From Erythrophleum ivorense (taxonomy: Eukaryota > Streptophyta > Magnoliopsida > Fabales > Fabaceae), in the NCBI GenBank assembly GCA_026724425.1, contig JAIUCV010000083.1:806001-870000 (forward strand): a DNA stretch of 64,000 nucleotides, given 5' to 3'. Positions 33,654-43,492 of the stretch are shown piece by piece. How positions within the stretch are numbered: the stretch's first letter is position 1; each line of letters starts with the position of its first letter. The position numbers were made by a program, and so were the translations under genes. Below the pieces are notes generated by a model. That model was not told the origin of the DNA, ran no database searches, and worked only from the letters and a program-made list of their open reading frames with translations.

Positions 33654-34802
33654 TCAATGCTGAGAGAAGAAGGAGTCGACAGACGCCTCCATACTTTCGC
33701 GTGTGTAAGCGGGAAGTGAGTGGTCGTGTTCGGTTCCCAACTCGGCGTGTGGGTCAACTCTGTAGCTTGAGGTCGTGCCACCGTCAGTCGGAAATGGCAC
33801 AGCTCTCCTTTTCTTGCTTCGGTCTCTAGGCTCAAAGGAAGATGCCCGTGGCGGGTCTGTTGGATGATGTTGTCTCGTGGCGGTGGTGTCGTAGATAAGA
33901 GAGCGGCTTCTCTCTATCACTGCAGGTCTCGCGCCTTCATCCGCTGCGGCTCTGCTTGAAGAGCCATTCACCTTACACTGGAGCTCTTTTATCTGCTCTT
34001 TCATTTCGCTGACCGTTTCCTTCAAGGACTTGATAGCCTTGCCCTGATACTTGTTCCACAGCTTGAGAAGGCCAATGTTTTTGTTCGCAGCCTTTACAGC
34101 AGCACCTTGCCTTGGTGCTGTGTAATCCTCAAAATCAAACTGATCAGAGCTGTTGGCTTCTACCTCTTCGTCTGACTGCTGAAGCTGCGGTGTCCGCAGA
34201 ATGTAGGTGTCATAGCACATCTCTGGCGGTGGGCAGAAGTCAATATTCTTCCCATCCCTGATCCTGGTGTACTCAACACACGGCAATGCCAATAAAACTT
34301 CTGTGCTAGTCAGAGGATGGTAGAACTTGTAGGCGTGACGTCCATCTATCGGCTCCTTGTCGAGGAAACCCGTCTTGGTGAGGTAATTTATGTCTATCCA
34401 CTTCGGCTTGAATTCTTTTCCCATCAGATCAATACCAGCAGCTACCAAGATCGGAGTTACCAGCCCACCAATGCTCAACTCTCCTTGTACCTTCCTTTTA
34501 TAGAGCTTAGATGCCCAGCTTCTGTAGTATAGGAACTGATCAAGAAGCACCACTGTGAGTCCCGTGTCAGAGGTGTCTCCTATCAATGCCGTTCTATCAG
34601 ATGTGAAATCAGCGACATGGCCAATTGCTGTGTCTAGAAATTGGAGCTCTCCTTTATTGACGTTTCCGGTGATCTTTCTCGCAAAGAATGTGTGAGCAAT
34701 GGACTTGTGCAAGTACCTGATCACCGGACTCCTGATTTGAGCGCTCTTGGAACTCGCAGAGGCATACTCCTTCTTGTTTCCAATTGGCTTCCAGAGCGAC
34801 AA
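33654..34802 (-). CDS. Athila ORF1-like protein of C in env position, copy 2 (382 codons)
   Basis: It resembles the Arabidopsis retrotransposon ORF1 (ATHILA ORF-1) family: a conserved block around residues 30-190 with RYLHKSIAHTFFARK, LDQFLYYRSW and GELSIGGLVTPILVAAGI, then an acidic stretch (QQSDEEVE), a predicted coiled coil around residues 245-280 (LWNKYQGKAIKSLKE onward) and a Ser/Arg/Pro-rich tail. I see no signal peptide or membrane segment, so an envelope role is not supported. The frame starts at TTG. The upstream N-terminal sequence is in another frame (34721 to about 34970), which begins at a splice-acceptor-like CTTTCAG. It is probably expressed by splicing when intact, and is frame-broken near 34800 now. 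Confidence 0.65.
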   Translation of the reverse strand: MSLWKPIGNKKEYASASSKSAQIRSPVIRYLHKSIAHTFFARKITGNVNKGELQFLDTAIGHVADFTSDRTALIGDTSDTGLTVVLLDQFLYYRSWASKLYKRKVQGELSIGGLVTPILVAAGIDLMGKEFKPKWIDINYLTKTGFLDKEPIDGRHAYKFYHPLTSTEVLLALPCVEYTRIRDGKNIDFCPPPEMCYDTYILRTPQLQQSDEEVEANSSDQFDFEDYTAPRQGAAVKAANKNIGLLKLWNKYQGKAIKSLKETVSEMKEQIKELQCKVNGSSSRAAADEGARPAVIERSRSLIYDTTATRQHHPTDPPRASSFEPRDRSKKRRAVPFPTDGGTTSSYRVDPHAELGTEHDHSLPAYTRESMEASVDSFFSQH

Positions 34803-34970
34803 CAGTTCGTCTTTTTTGAAGTCTGGACAGCGTCCTCATCGTCACTGGAAATTATTTCTGTTCCCACTGGTCTCTTCCCTTGCGCAATATCGTCTCTGTT
34901 ACTCGTAATCGTGGTTCGCGCGAGTCGCCTGGCCACTTGCTCCGTTGTAGGGCGCTTAATCTTCCTTTTC
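34721..34970 (-). pseudogene. 5' extension of the C ORF1-like gene, other frame
   Basis: Open frame of basic and acidic residues (RRLARTTITSNRDD, then EIISSDDEDAVQ) overlapping the main ORF1 frame by about 80 nt. In sense it begins right after TTTTTCATTTGTCAACCTTTCAG, a good 3' splice site, with an in-frame stop just upstream. It was probably one exon with 33654-34802 before a 1-base indel. Copy 1 is at 16048 to about 16297. Confidence 0.5.
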
Positions 34971-36263
34971 CTGAAAGGTTGACAAATGAAAAATTAGTCC
35001 CCATACTACACACTCGACAGCGTCACTCAAAATTCAAGTCGAGTTTATTGAATAATACCGTGGAATAGCAAACTCGACCAAGTGATAGAGTGTAGCCATC
35101 GAGTTAGAAAAAGAACGAGAACATGATAATCAATTTGAAATAGACATCGCAAATCAATAAGACTAATAATCAGACGCTATCAAGTTGCACACAGCAAGAA
35201 CATATGAACTAACTCGACAGCTTCTGTCCAACACATAGTAAACTCAATCAATCACATATCAGCTCCTATGCAGTTCAATTCAGCTCAAATAACTAGAACA
35301 GAGAACATTTATTGTGGCAAACAGAGCAAGGCTAGCACACCCGACTCGACAACGTCTAACTAACATCAATTCAACCAACTCGACAGTGTCAATGAACCAA
35401 CTCGACGACCTCTATGTAAAACAGTTCAACCAACTCGACGGCACATATAACCCAACTCGACAGCGTCAACAAGGGAATACAAGCAAAACCAAAAAACCAA
35501 AAAACCAAACTCAAGTGCTGAAATTGTAAACTTACGCTTTCCAAAAACGTTCCAATTTGTCAATCATCTTCACGAAATTGCAAAGAAAAGAGGGGAAGTT
35601 CTTGGGGGTGTTTGAAACGAAATCGATCGAGTCGGAATTGAAAGGAACTCGACAGGAACTCGACGGGAAAGGAACTCGACGGGAAATCGATCGAGTCGGA
35701 ATTAAGATGAATTCGATCGAGTGGAGAGAGTTTCAGAGAGAAAAATGAGGGAGAGTGATGAAGTTCAATGGTGAACAAGAGGTGAATAAAAGAAATCGTG
35801 AAATGCAAAGGATAAAGGATAAAGGATGAGTGGTGGAGAAGAGCTGCGGTTTTACTAAAGGAAAGGGAAAGGTTAAAACCGCATAGGTAAAAGAGGAGAC
35901 AAAAGTTGCTGTAATTTCTGAACAAAGAGCAGTGAAAAGGATAAAGGAGAAAGCTTAATTAAACACCACATGCTCCAGGGAGAGTGAAATTTACACACTA
36001 ACCTTGAAAAATCAAAAGTTTAAATTTCATCCTAAACCTGGTCAACTCGACGGTGTTCGTCGAGTTAGCACGTCAAGTGTGTCCTGAATCCTTTCTTTCT
36101 TTGTTTCCCGAATCACAACATGCTCATACTCTTTAGTTTCCTGCCACCATAAACACTAGAAAGCAAAAACATAACATAATTTAAAGAATATGTACAGAGA
36201 TAGTCATGGGAATTCCTCCCAAGTGAGCTTGTTTTATGTCTCTAAGCTTGACCGCTTTACCGT
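34971..36263 (-). other. Spacer between C pol and ORF1, copy 2, rich in AACTCGAC
   Basis: No supported ORF. About 15 or more ACTCGA/TCGAGT motifs at irregular spacing, for example near 35009, 35071, 35212, 35343, 35377, 35399, 35434, 35455, 35646-35720 and 36043-36065. A plus-strand purine-rich block (35730-35960) would be pyrimidine-rich in the element RNA. Confidence 0.65.
36207..36221 (-). other. Post-pol stem-loop of C, copy 2
   Basis: TGGGA/TCCCA stem, 5-nt loop, 43 nt past the pol stop; preceded in sense by AAAACAAGC. Confidence 0.55.
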
Positions 36264-39029
36264 TCAGGCTTCGGGTGGTTCATGGAGAGGAATTGAGACC
36301 CCCTCTGGTATGCTCTGATCAGCCATGTACCGTTTAACCCTCTGACCGTTCACTGTGAATTCAACCCCATCGTTTCTGACCAAAGTGACAGCTCCGTAGG
36401 GCATAACCTCTCTAATCTTGAACGGTCCAGACCAACGTGATTTCAGCTTGCCCGGGAACAACTTAAGTCTCGAGTTAAAAAGCAACACATCATCACCAGA
36501 CTTGAGCTCTCTTTGCAGGATCTTCTTGTCATGAAAGGCTTTTGTTCTCTCCTTATAGATCCTGGAGTTTTCAAACGCATCAAGTCTGATCTCCTCTAAC
36601 TCGTGCATGTCTGTCAATCTCTTCTCCTGAGCTGTCTTCAGATCAAAGTTCAGAAACCGTGTAGCCCAGACTGCCTTGTACTCTATATCCACTGGTAGGT
36701 GGCAGGATTTTCCATACAGCAGCTGAAACGGGGTCCGTCCTATAGGAGTCTTAAACGCTGTCCTGTAAGCCCATAGAGCTTCATCAAGCTTAACTGCCCA
36801 GTCTCTCCTCGAAACTCCTACAACCTTGTTCAAGATAGCCTTTATCTGCTTACTAGAGACTTCAACCTGTCCACTTGTCTGCGGATGATAGGGTGTAGCT
36901 ACCTTGTGTTTAACACCATGCTTCTTGAGTAGGCTCTCAAAGCCCTTGTTGATGAAGTGAGATCCACCGTCGCTTATCACAACTCTGGGCACTCCATAGC
37001 GTGGAAATATTATATTCTTAAAGAGCTTGATCACCGGCTTGTGATCGTTGGTTACGCACGCTATAGCTTCCACCCACTTCGAAACATAGTCCACAGCCAC
37101 TAAGATGTAACTGTTCCCATGTGAAGCTGGGTTAAAAGGTCCCATGAAATCAACGCCCCAGACATCAAATATTTCAACTTCAAGAATGGGGTTCTGAGGC
37201 ATTTCATTCCTCTTGCTGATGTTCCCCATTCGCTGGCATGAATCACACTTTGATATAAACGCCTGAGCGTCCTTGAAGAGACTCGGCCACCATAACCCAG
37301 CTTGAGGAATCTTCTGAACTGTCTTGAAGGCTGCAAAATGCCCTCCATAAGCAGAACCGTGGCAATGCTCAAGAACACCATTAACCTCTTGTTCAGCTAT
37401 ACAGCGTCTGAAAAGACCGTCAGACCCCCTCTTGTATAGGTAGGGCTCATCCCAAAAGTAGTGTGAGGCTTCCCTGAATAGTTTCTTCTTCTTGTAAGGA
37501 TCCAAATCCTTTGGCACATCCCCACACACCAAGTAGTTCACCATGTCCGTATACCAAGGCAAATTCTCATCCTGCAGAGCACTGAATTCATCGAGTTGGC
37601 GCTTAACTTCGTAGCTTTCGCGCAGAACCTTCATTGCCATGAGCTGTTCTTCAGGCATTGAGTCATCGATTGGTACAGGATCATCAATCCTCATTCTGGA
37701 AAGATGGTCAGCCACTCCATTCTCAACACCCTTCTTGTCAACAATCTCCATGTCAAACTCTTGGAGAAGTAGTATCCACCTAAGTAGTCTAGGCTTGGTG
37801 TCCTTCTTAGCATAAATGTGCCTAAGAGCTGCATGATCAGTGTACACAATGACTTTTGAACCCACCAAGTAACTCCTGAACTTCTCAAAGGCAAAAACCA
37901 CAGCAAGTAATTCCTTTTCCGTTGTGGCGTATCGGCTTTGAGCATCATCCATGGTGCGACTGGCGTAGTAGATCACGTGAAGCTTCTTATCTATCCTCTG
38001 ACCCAGAACAGCACCCACAGCGAAATCGCTTGCATCGCACATGATCTCAAACGGATGGTCCCAGTTTGGAGCCTGTACTATCGGGGCAGAAACCAGAGCT
38101 GCTTTGATCAAGTCGAACGCCTTCAAGCACTCGTCATCAAACGCAAATTCCGTTTCCTTGCAGAGAAACCTCGTCAATGGCCTAGCCAGCTTGGAGAAGT
38201 CTTTAATGAACCTCCTGTAGAAACCTGCGTGACCCAGAAAACTTCTAATGTCCTTCACAGTCTTCGGAGGCTGAAGCTGCAGCATCACATCTATCTTGGC
38301 TTTATCAACTTCTATCCCCTTCTCGGAAATCTTATGACCTAACACGATGCCTTCTTGGACCAGGAAGTGGCACTTCTCCCAATTCAAGACGAGGTTCGTC
38401 TCTTCGCACCGCTTTAGCACCCTGCACAGATTGAGCAAACATGAGGAAAAAGTGGAGCCATAGACGCTAAAGTCGTCCATGAACACCTCCACCATTTCCT
38501 CTATTAGATCTGAAAAAATTGACGTCATACAACGCTGGAACGTAGCAGGTGCGTTACAGAGACCAAATGGCATGCGCCTATATGCAAACGTGTCGTAAGG
38601 GCAAGTAAAGGTCGTTTTTTCCTGATCATTAGGGTGAATGGGGATCTGGAAAAACCCACTATATCCATCTAGAAAACAATAGTATGGATGGTTTGCAAGT
38701 CGTTCCAGCATTTGGTCGATAAAAGGAAGCGGGAAATTATCTTTGCGGGATGTTGCATTTAACTTCCTATAGTCTATGCACATCCTATGTCCTGTAATAG
38801 TTCTAGAAGGAATGAGCTCATCTTTATCATTCCTAACAACTGTAATGCCACCTTTCTTAGGGACGCAGTGAACCGGAGAAATCCAAGTGCTGTCGCTAAT
38901 GGGATAGATAATCCCAGCGTCTAGCAACTTGAGAATCTCTTTCTTCACTACCTCCTTAAGATTGGGGTTAAGTCTACGCTGGGGTTCAATGCTGGATTTA
39001 GATTCATCATCTAAATGGATGCGATGCAT
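36264..39029 (-). CDS. Element C pol: RT, RNase H and integrase (921 codons)
   Basis: Starts at an in-frame ATG (MHRIHL) just after a nonsense codon that separates it from the protease ORF. RT has YRKLN, FPLPFIDQML, FAYRRMPFGLCNAP and catalytic FMDDF at about residue 185. One change, PYDTF for PYGTF, sits in a conserved RT block. RNase H has CDASD, TTEKELL and YTDH. Integrase is complete: HHCC finger (CHGSAYGGH, CDSCQ), WGVDFMGPF, VISDGGSHF and QVEVSS with the catalytic Glu, then the GPFK C-terminal module and a stop at 36264. It would be made with protease from the upstream frame if the single stop were absent. The last 210 bp are duplicated at 17591-17800. Confidence 0.92.
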   Translation of the reverse strand: MHRIHLDDESKSSIEPQRRLNPNLKEVVKKEILKLLDAGIIYPISDSTWISPVHCVPKKGGITVVRNDKDELIPSRTITGHRMCIDYRKLNATSRKDNFPLPFIDQMLERLANHPYYCFLDGYSGFFQIPIHPNDQEKTTFTCPYDTFAYRRMPFGLCNAPATFQRCMTSIFSDLIEEMVEVFMDDFSVYGSTFSSCLLNLCRVLKRCEETNLVLNWEKCHFLVQEGIVLGHKISEKGIEVDKAKIDVMLQLQPPKTVKDIRSFLGHAGFYRRFIKDFSKLARPLTRFLCKETEFAFDDECLKAFDLIKAALVSAPIVQAPNWDHPFEIMCDASDFAVGAVLGQRIDKKLHVIYYASRTMDDAQSRYATTEKELLAVVFAFEKFRSYLVGSKVIVYTDHAALRHIYAKKDTKPRLLRWILLLQEFDMEIVDKKGVENGVADHLSRMRIDDPVPIDDSMPEEQLMAMKVLRESYEVKRQLDEFSALQDENLPWYTDMVNYLVCGDVPKDLDPYKKKKLFREASHYFWDEPYLYKRGSDGLFRRCIAEQEVNGVLEHCHGSAYGGHFAAFKTVQKIPQAGLWWPSLFKDAQAFISKCDSCQRMGNISKRNEMPQNPILEVEIFDVWGVDFMGPFNPASHGNSYILVAVDYVSKWVEAIACVTNDHKPVIKLFKNIIFPRYGVPRVVISDGGSHFINKGFESLLKKHGVKHKVATPYHPQTSGQVEVSSKQIKAILNKVVGVSRRDWAVKLDEALWAYRTAFKTPIGRTPFQLLYGKSCHLPVDIEYKAVWATRFLNFDLKTAQEKRLTDMHELEEIRLDAFENSRIYKERTKAFHDKKILQRELKSGDDVLLFNSRLKLFPGKLKSRWSGPFKIREVMPYGAVTLVRNDGVEFTVNGQRVKRYMADQSIPEGVSIPLHEPPEA

Positions 39030-39047
39030 GCACAGACTAGGTGAAAT

Positions 39048-39050
39048 CCC
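39048..39050 (-). other. Premature TAA within the C pol
   Basis: In sense DDI is followed by TAA and then GISPSL in the same frame. A and B have Thr and Lys at this codon, so this is a point nonsense mutation and not a natural boundary. Confidence 0.85.
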
Positions 39051-40823
39051 TTAAATGTCATCAAGAGAGTAGCCTATAGCTTTCCTAAACTTTTTCAGTT
39101 CAATCAATAACGAATGCAATTGATCAGCGCTAAGAGATGCATTCACAATGACGGGGTATGTCGAATTAGGACCAAGAAACGCGTATCTGAGATCTTCTGG
39201 CAATGGCTTAAGGTCCACCTTTGGCGCTTTGAGCTCAGACCAATCATCGGGTTCAGCACTGCTCAACTCGATAGCTCTGTCTAGCAACTTGATAGCGTCT
39301 GTGTTTCCGGAATGGAGACTGTGCCAACTCGACTTGTATGTCGAGTCCGACGTCGAGTTCAACGTCGAGTTCAACGTCGAGTTCGTCGAGTTCATGGCTG
39401 AAACTGGACTACAGGACGCCATAACCTCTGTTCCTAACCATTCCAGCTCCTCAAAAGGTTCAGACTCTGTCACTGCTACATGTGAGTCTAAAAGTTGCAC
39501 ATAACCCAGACTCTCTTCATGGAGCAAACCAGATTCTCCACTCTTTGTCAAAGCAATCTGAAGGTTATCTGTAAGAGCTAACTCTCCCAGCAACTCATCA
39601 GCGAGCTGATCCATTTCCTCTATGTAAAAGATCTGACCCTCAATCGTTGGTTTCCTCATGGCGTCTTTGATGTCGAATTTCATGGTGAAATCCTTACCCA
39701 AATTCAGGTCGATCTTCCCCTTTCTGACATCAATCATTGCACCAGCCGTGGCTAAGAAAGGTCTGCCCAGAATTAACGGGTCTTTCGGTTCTTCGTCCAT
39801 CTCGAGCACTATGAAGTCCGTCGGTACCTCTACATTGCCTATCCTGATAGGTAAGTCTTCTGACAGCCCAGTTGGTAACCTCACCGATCTGTCTGCTAGA
39901 ACCAGAGAGATTTTGCACGGTTTAAACTTATCAAATCCCTGACTCTTAGCAACAGAAAGCGGCATCAGGCTGACTGACGCTCCCAAATCACACAAACAGT
40001 TGTTAAAAGCCAGGGGTCCCAATGAACATGGTAGGGTGAAACTACCAGGATCTCCAAGTTTCTCTTGTATCACCTTTCTCTGTATAATAGCACTACACTC
40101 ATGCGACAAGACCACCATCCCCTGTAGCTCCTTCGTTCGTTCCATTACCGCATCCTTCAGAAATTTCTGATAGGGGGGTACTAGCATGAAGGCATCAATG
40201 AAAGGCATTCGCACCTCTATCTCCTTCATTTGCTTGTCGAACAGCGCTTTATACTTCTCAACTAGCTGCTTCTTGAACCTGCCTGGGAAAGGAAGTGGCG
40301 GTTTGTAAGGAGGTGGGACAAACAGTGTCTCTTTCTTCCTGGTCTCTACTGGCTTGACGGGGTTCGTCTGACCAACTCGACCACTCGGCACATCTGCACG
40401 TCGAGTTGGCTCGTCGAGTTCAACTTCTGGGTTCGTCTGACTAACTCGACCACTCGGCACATCTGCACGTCGAGTTGGCTCGTCGATTTCAACTTCTGGG
40501 CGAGTTTCCTTAGTCAAGTCTTCAATGTAATCCTCCCCTTCTTGAACCGCAATGTCCTCATTTGCTGTTTGCTCTCCTGAGCGACCTGGCAACTCTTTCC
40601 CACTTCGCAAAGTAATAGCATGGGCGTACTCCTTCGGGTTTTGGACAGACTTCCCTGGAAGTTGTCCCTGCGGTGCTGAAGAAGTAGAAGCGGCATTGCT
40701 TTCCACGTGTTGGACTCTGGAGTTCAACGTCTCAATTTTGTTGTTTATGTCCGCCAGCTTCTTACTCAACTCCATAGCACCATTCGCTTGACCTTGAAGA
40801 AGCTGTTGTAACATCGCCTTCAT
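39051..40823 (-). CDS. Element C gag C-terminal part, protease and RT start (590 codons)
   Basis: Begins at MKAMLQQLLQGQ, a heptad-like segment also seen in B, then LPGKSVQNPKEYAHAITLRSG, an acidic linker, PFPGRFKKQL, the aspartic protease (CDLGASVSLMP, then LILGRPFL) and the connector (YAFLGPNSTYP) to RT. It ends at the TAA 39048-39050. Two coding oddities come from the GTCGAGTT motif: a 69-bp in-frame duplication at 40362-40499 (DEPTRRADVPSGRV twice) and an Asn-Ser-Thr-Leu run around 39325-39397. A frameshift near 40890 separates it from gag. Confidence 0.88.
   Translation of the reverse strand: MKAMLQQLLQGQANGAMELSKKLADINNKIETLNSRVQHVESNAASTSSAPQGQLPGKSVQNPKEYAHAITLRSGKELPGRSGEQTANEDIAVQEGEDYIEDLTKETRPEVEIDEPTRRADVPSGRVSQTNPEVELDEPTRRADVPSGRVGQTNPVKPVETRKKETLFVPPPYKPPLPFPGRFKKQLVEKYKALFDKQMKEIEVRMPFIDAFMLVPPYQKFLKDAVMERTKELQGMVVLSHECSAIIQRKVIQEKLGDPGSFTLPCSLGPLAFNNCLCDLGASVSLMPLSVAKSQGFDKFKPCKISLVLADRSVRLPTGLSEDLPIRIGNVEVPTDFIVLEMDEEPKDPLILGRPFLATAGAMIDVRKGKIDLNLGKDFTMKFDIKDAMRKPTIEGQIFYIEEMDQLADELLGELALTDNLQIALTKSGESGLLHEESLGYVQLLDSHVAVTESEPFEELEWLGTEVMASCSPVSAMNSTNSTLNSTLNSTSDSTYKSSWHSLHSGNTDAIKLLDRAIELSSAEPDDWSELKAPKVDLKPLPEDLRYAFLGPNSTYPVIVNASLSADQLHSLLIELKKFRKAIGYSLDDI
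40362..40499 (-). repeat. 69-bp in-frame tandem duplication in C gag-pro
   Basis: Two units, 40362-40430 and 40431-40499, each encoding DEPTRRADVPSGRV plus flanks. Each contains AACTCGACC, CGTCGAGTTGG and CGTCGA(G/T)TTC. Confidence 0.88.
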
Positions 40824-42103
40824 GTCGGGTTCCTGAAGCTGCGGCGCTTGTACCTGCTGAGGAGAAAACCCTGGTGGTGCTCCCTGCTGTTTTGTCTATG
40901 TTGATACCCGCCCTGTTGGCTCACAAACTGCCCTCGCGGAACGAACACTTGCTGCTGCTGTGGTTGACTCTGCTGCTGCGTAGGCTGACTCTGCGGTGTC
41001 TGTTGAGGATAGACCTGGTCCTGAGGATTGGCGACATTCGTGCTTCTGTAGGACAGATTCGGGTTGGCTTTGTACGTGTAATAGCCTTTGTTGTAGCCAC
41101 CCTGGTTGTTTTGGATGTAACTGATCTCCTCAGTTTGCTGGTCAACCTCCCCTTCTTGGACAGGAACAAATTCGTCTTCAGAGATGAAATGAACATGCTT
41201 CATAGTGGACTGAGCCTGAAGTAGCTTATCCAACTTTTCATTCAAGCCCTTCACTTCCTTTTTCAACTTATCATCAGACTCGACAGAGCTGCGGTTTGTG
41301 CGGTCGTACTCTTCGTTGTTGTTGCCATCTGAGCGAGCTATGTTCTCCACAAGCTGCCAGCCGTCCTCAACGTGTTGGTTCAGGAAGTCTCCGTTGCTCG
41401 CGGTATCGAGCATCTGCCTGTACTTCGGGAGAACACCTCTATACATAGTGCTGAGCAGGGATTCATTACTGAAACCGTGGTGTGGGCACTGACTCGTATA
41501 GCACTTGAAACGTTCCCAAGCCTCAGAAAAAGTTTCACCGTTCTTCTGGTGGAAGGTCGAGATGTCGCTACGGAGCTTAGTTGTCCTTCCCGTGGAGAAA
41601 AACTTCGCAAGGAAAGCCTTCTTGCAGTCGTTCCAGGTTGTGATAGAGTTGTGGGGTAAGTTCTTCTCCCACTGATGTGCTTTCTCCCCAAGTGATAGAG
41701 GGAAGAGGCGCAACTTGATGGCGTCCTCAGAAACACCATTAACCCGAGACAGGTTACAAAGCCGGTCGAACTCGTCGAGGTGGTCTATAGGATCTTCGCA
41801 GGGCAAACCATGGAACATCTTATTTTGCACCAAGTTTATCATTCCGAGCTTGATCTCGAAATTGTTGATCTGTACCGGTGGAGGAACAATCCCCTGTCTC
41901 TGCGTATGTGCGTTTGGAGCATCACCCGCTCCAATGGGTCTGACCGCTCTAGCGTCAGCCCCGCCATTACCCTGATGGTCTTCCATGGCTTCTCTACACT
42001 GCGCAGTTTCTGTATGTTCTGCCTGATTCTCTGTTCTGACCCGTTCACGTAGGACCCTGTCAATACTGTTCCGGCGGTTGATGTTGTCAATCAAAGGAAA
42101 CAA
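40820..42103 (-). CDS. Element C Gag (427 codons, start uncertain)
   Basis: The gag domain runs about residues 95-260 (KLRLFPLSLGEKAHQWEKNLP, AFLAKFFSTGRT, FSEAWERFKCYTSQCPHHGFS), followed by a Gln-rich tail. The frame begins at TTG (42103) with an in-frame TGA 9 codons upstream; the first ATG is about residue 40 (MEDHQGN). An acceptor-like CTTACAG lies in the leader, so the start may be supplied by splicing. The tail runs out of frame after about 40890, where the proper sequence continues in the 590-codon frame. Confidence 0.82.
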   Translation of the reverse strand: MFPLIDNINRRNSIDRVLRERVRTENQAEHTETAQCREAMEDHQGNGGADARAVRPIGAGDAPNAHTQRQGIVPPPVQINNFEIKLGMINLVQNKMFHGLPCEDPIDHLDEFDRLCNLSRVNGVSEDAIKLRLFPLSLGEKAHQWEKNLPHNSITTWNDCKKAFLAKFFSTGRTTKLRSDISTFHQKNGETFSEAWERFKCYTSQCPHHGFSNESLLSTMYRGVLPKYRQMLDTASNGDFLNQHVEDGWQLVENIARSDGNNNEEYDRTNRSSVESDDKLKKEVKGLNEKLDKLLQAQSTMKHVHFISEDEFVPVQEGEVDQQTEEISYIQNNQGGYNKGYYTYKANPNLSYRSTNVANPQDQVYPQQTPQSQPTQQQSQPQQQQVFVPRGQFVSQQGGYQHRQNSREHHQGFLLSRYKRRSFRNPT

Positions 42104-42419
42104 GCTGTCACTGCCCTGAGATCGAGTTCACATACAACGACAGACTACCAACTCGATGGTGTACAGAGACTGTCACGTCGAGTTCGTACTGTAAGGTACC
42201 TGAGAAAACAGAGACAAAGGCAGAGAGAATAGGCAAATTCTGTATATATCTAGAAACCACCAACTCGATGGTGTACAGAGTCTGTCACGTCGAGTTCGCA
42301 CTGTAAGGTACCTTAGAAAACAAAGGCAGAGAGAATAGGCAATTTTAATATATGAGATACTGGAAACGAACTTGATCTTAAGTTACTCGAAATCCTAAAT
42401 GTAGCAAACTAACACCCAA
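42104..42419 (-). other. Leader of C with 112-bp repeat
   Basis: Two units start at 42149 and 42261. Each has CAACTCGATGGTGTACAGAG, then CTGTCACGTCGAGTTCG and GTAAGGTACC. In sense each has GGTACCTTACAG, acceptor-like. No ORF supported. Confidence 0.75.
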
Positions 42420-42434
42420 CCGGCAACGGCGCCA
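42420..42434 (-). other. Primer-binding site of C (tRNA-Asp)
   Basis: TGGCGCCGTTGCCGG in sense, 15 nt complementary to the tRNA-Asp 3' end, 3 nt from the LTR. Confidence 0.9.
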
Positions 42435-43492
42435 AATTGATAGTAGGATTTTACTACGAATTAACCTATTAACACTATCATGTCGATGCAGTGTAAGAAG
42501 GTGTCTAATCCAAATGGGCGAGATGCTATGCAATCAGGACGTGATCGAGTGAAGGTAAGTCAAGCCAAATGCAAGGGTTTGAATTCTATACTATCAACCT
42601 AAACACATATATGGAAATGCAAATACAAATGCAATGGTACTTCACGGCGTCCAAACACAACGCTATGAAATGAACAAACGTGAAATGTAAAATGATAAAC
42701 TATAAACCATAAGCTAGAATGAACAAATGCAACAAGATAAAAAGGATAAAAGCTTTGAGATTTAAAATCAAGATCGAAATCAAATTAAACAAAGATCCTA
42801 AGAATGGGTGTTATGGATCAATGAAATTCCATGGTCAACGCTATGGTGTTCAACGAAACTCAGACAGAGCTGTTCCCTTGGCTGCGAACTCGATAGCAAG
42901 CTAATCCACTCTCGTGGCAGAAGCTATCGAGTGGGTGTGTGTTCCTGACCCACTCTCATGGCGAAATCCACACCAACAAGCATTAGGAATCAGTTCGCAA
43001 ATGCTAAAGTGCAATCAAAAACGCTAGTATCCTAGGTATGATATGCAAATTTCTTGTAAAAGCTGGTTCAGGCATTTCATCAAACACCTTCTGGGTGCTG
43101 AAATGCCTAGCTTCGGATTCCAAATGATCAAGAAGGAATCAGCATTAAGAATACTAATCAAGAAGGGAAACTATGAAATCAAGGCTTGAACACTCTAGGT
43201 AACCATGGTTCTTCACTAATCTAACCCATCCTTAAGAATCTAAGAAAACTACTCAAAAACCGACTTCATCAAGTCGAACTCGGAAAGCTGTAAAACTAGC
43301 ATCAGAAGATAGACAGAAAGGAAGCAATCAAGTTCAAAGAAGGAAGCAAACACAAATTGATTAAAACTTAGAAGGAATCTGGAATGCAAATCAAGAACAC
43401 TACAGAGGCGATTTTGTGTTTTCTGAAAGTTAAAAGCAGGAATAGAAATTAAGATAAAAATTAAGATGTGTTCTAATCTCACATTACAGAGT

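Larger units (their letters stand above)
17801..36473. repeat. Copy 2 of the 18,673-bp tandem duplication
   Basis: This is the complete unit, from sequence downstream of the A pol (17801) to a point inside the C pol (36473). After 36473 the C pol continues normally, so 36473/36474 is the ancestral sequence and 17800/17801 is the new joint. The unit crosses several element boundaries (A, B, C), so it is a segmental duplication of already nested DNA and not the product of one transposition. Confidence 0.95.

Noticed and set aside
33654..34802. A true envelope protein for C
   Set aside because: The position fits, but no signal peptide, membrane segment or glycoprotein feature is visible; ORF1-like similarity is the better reading.
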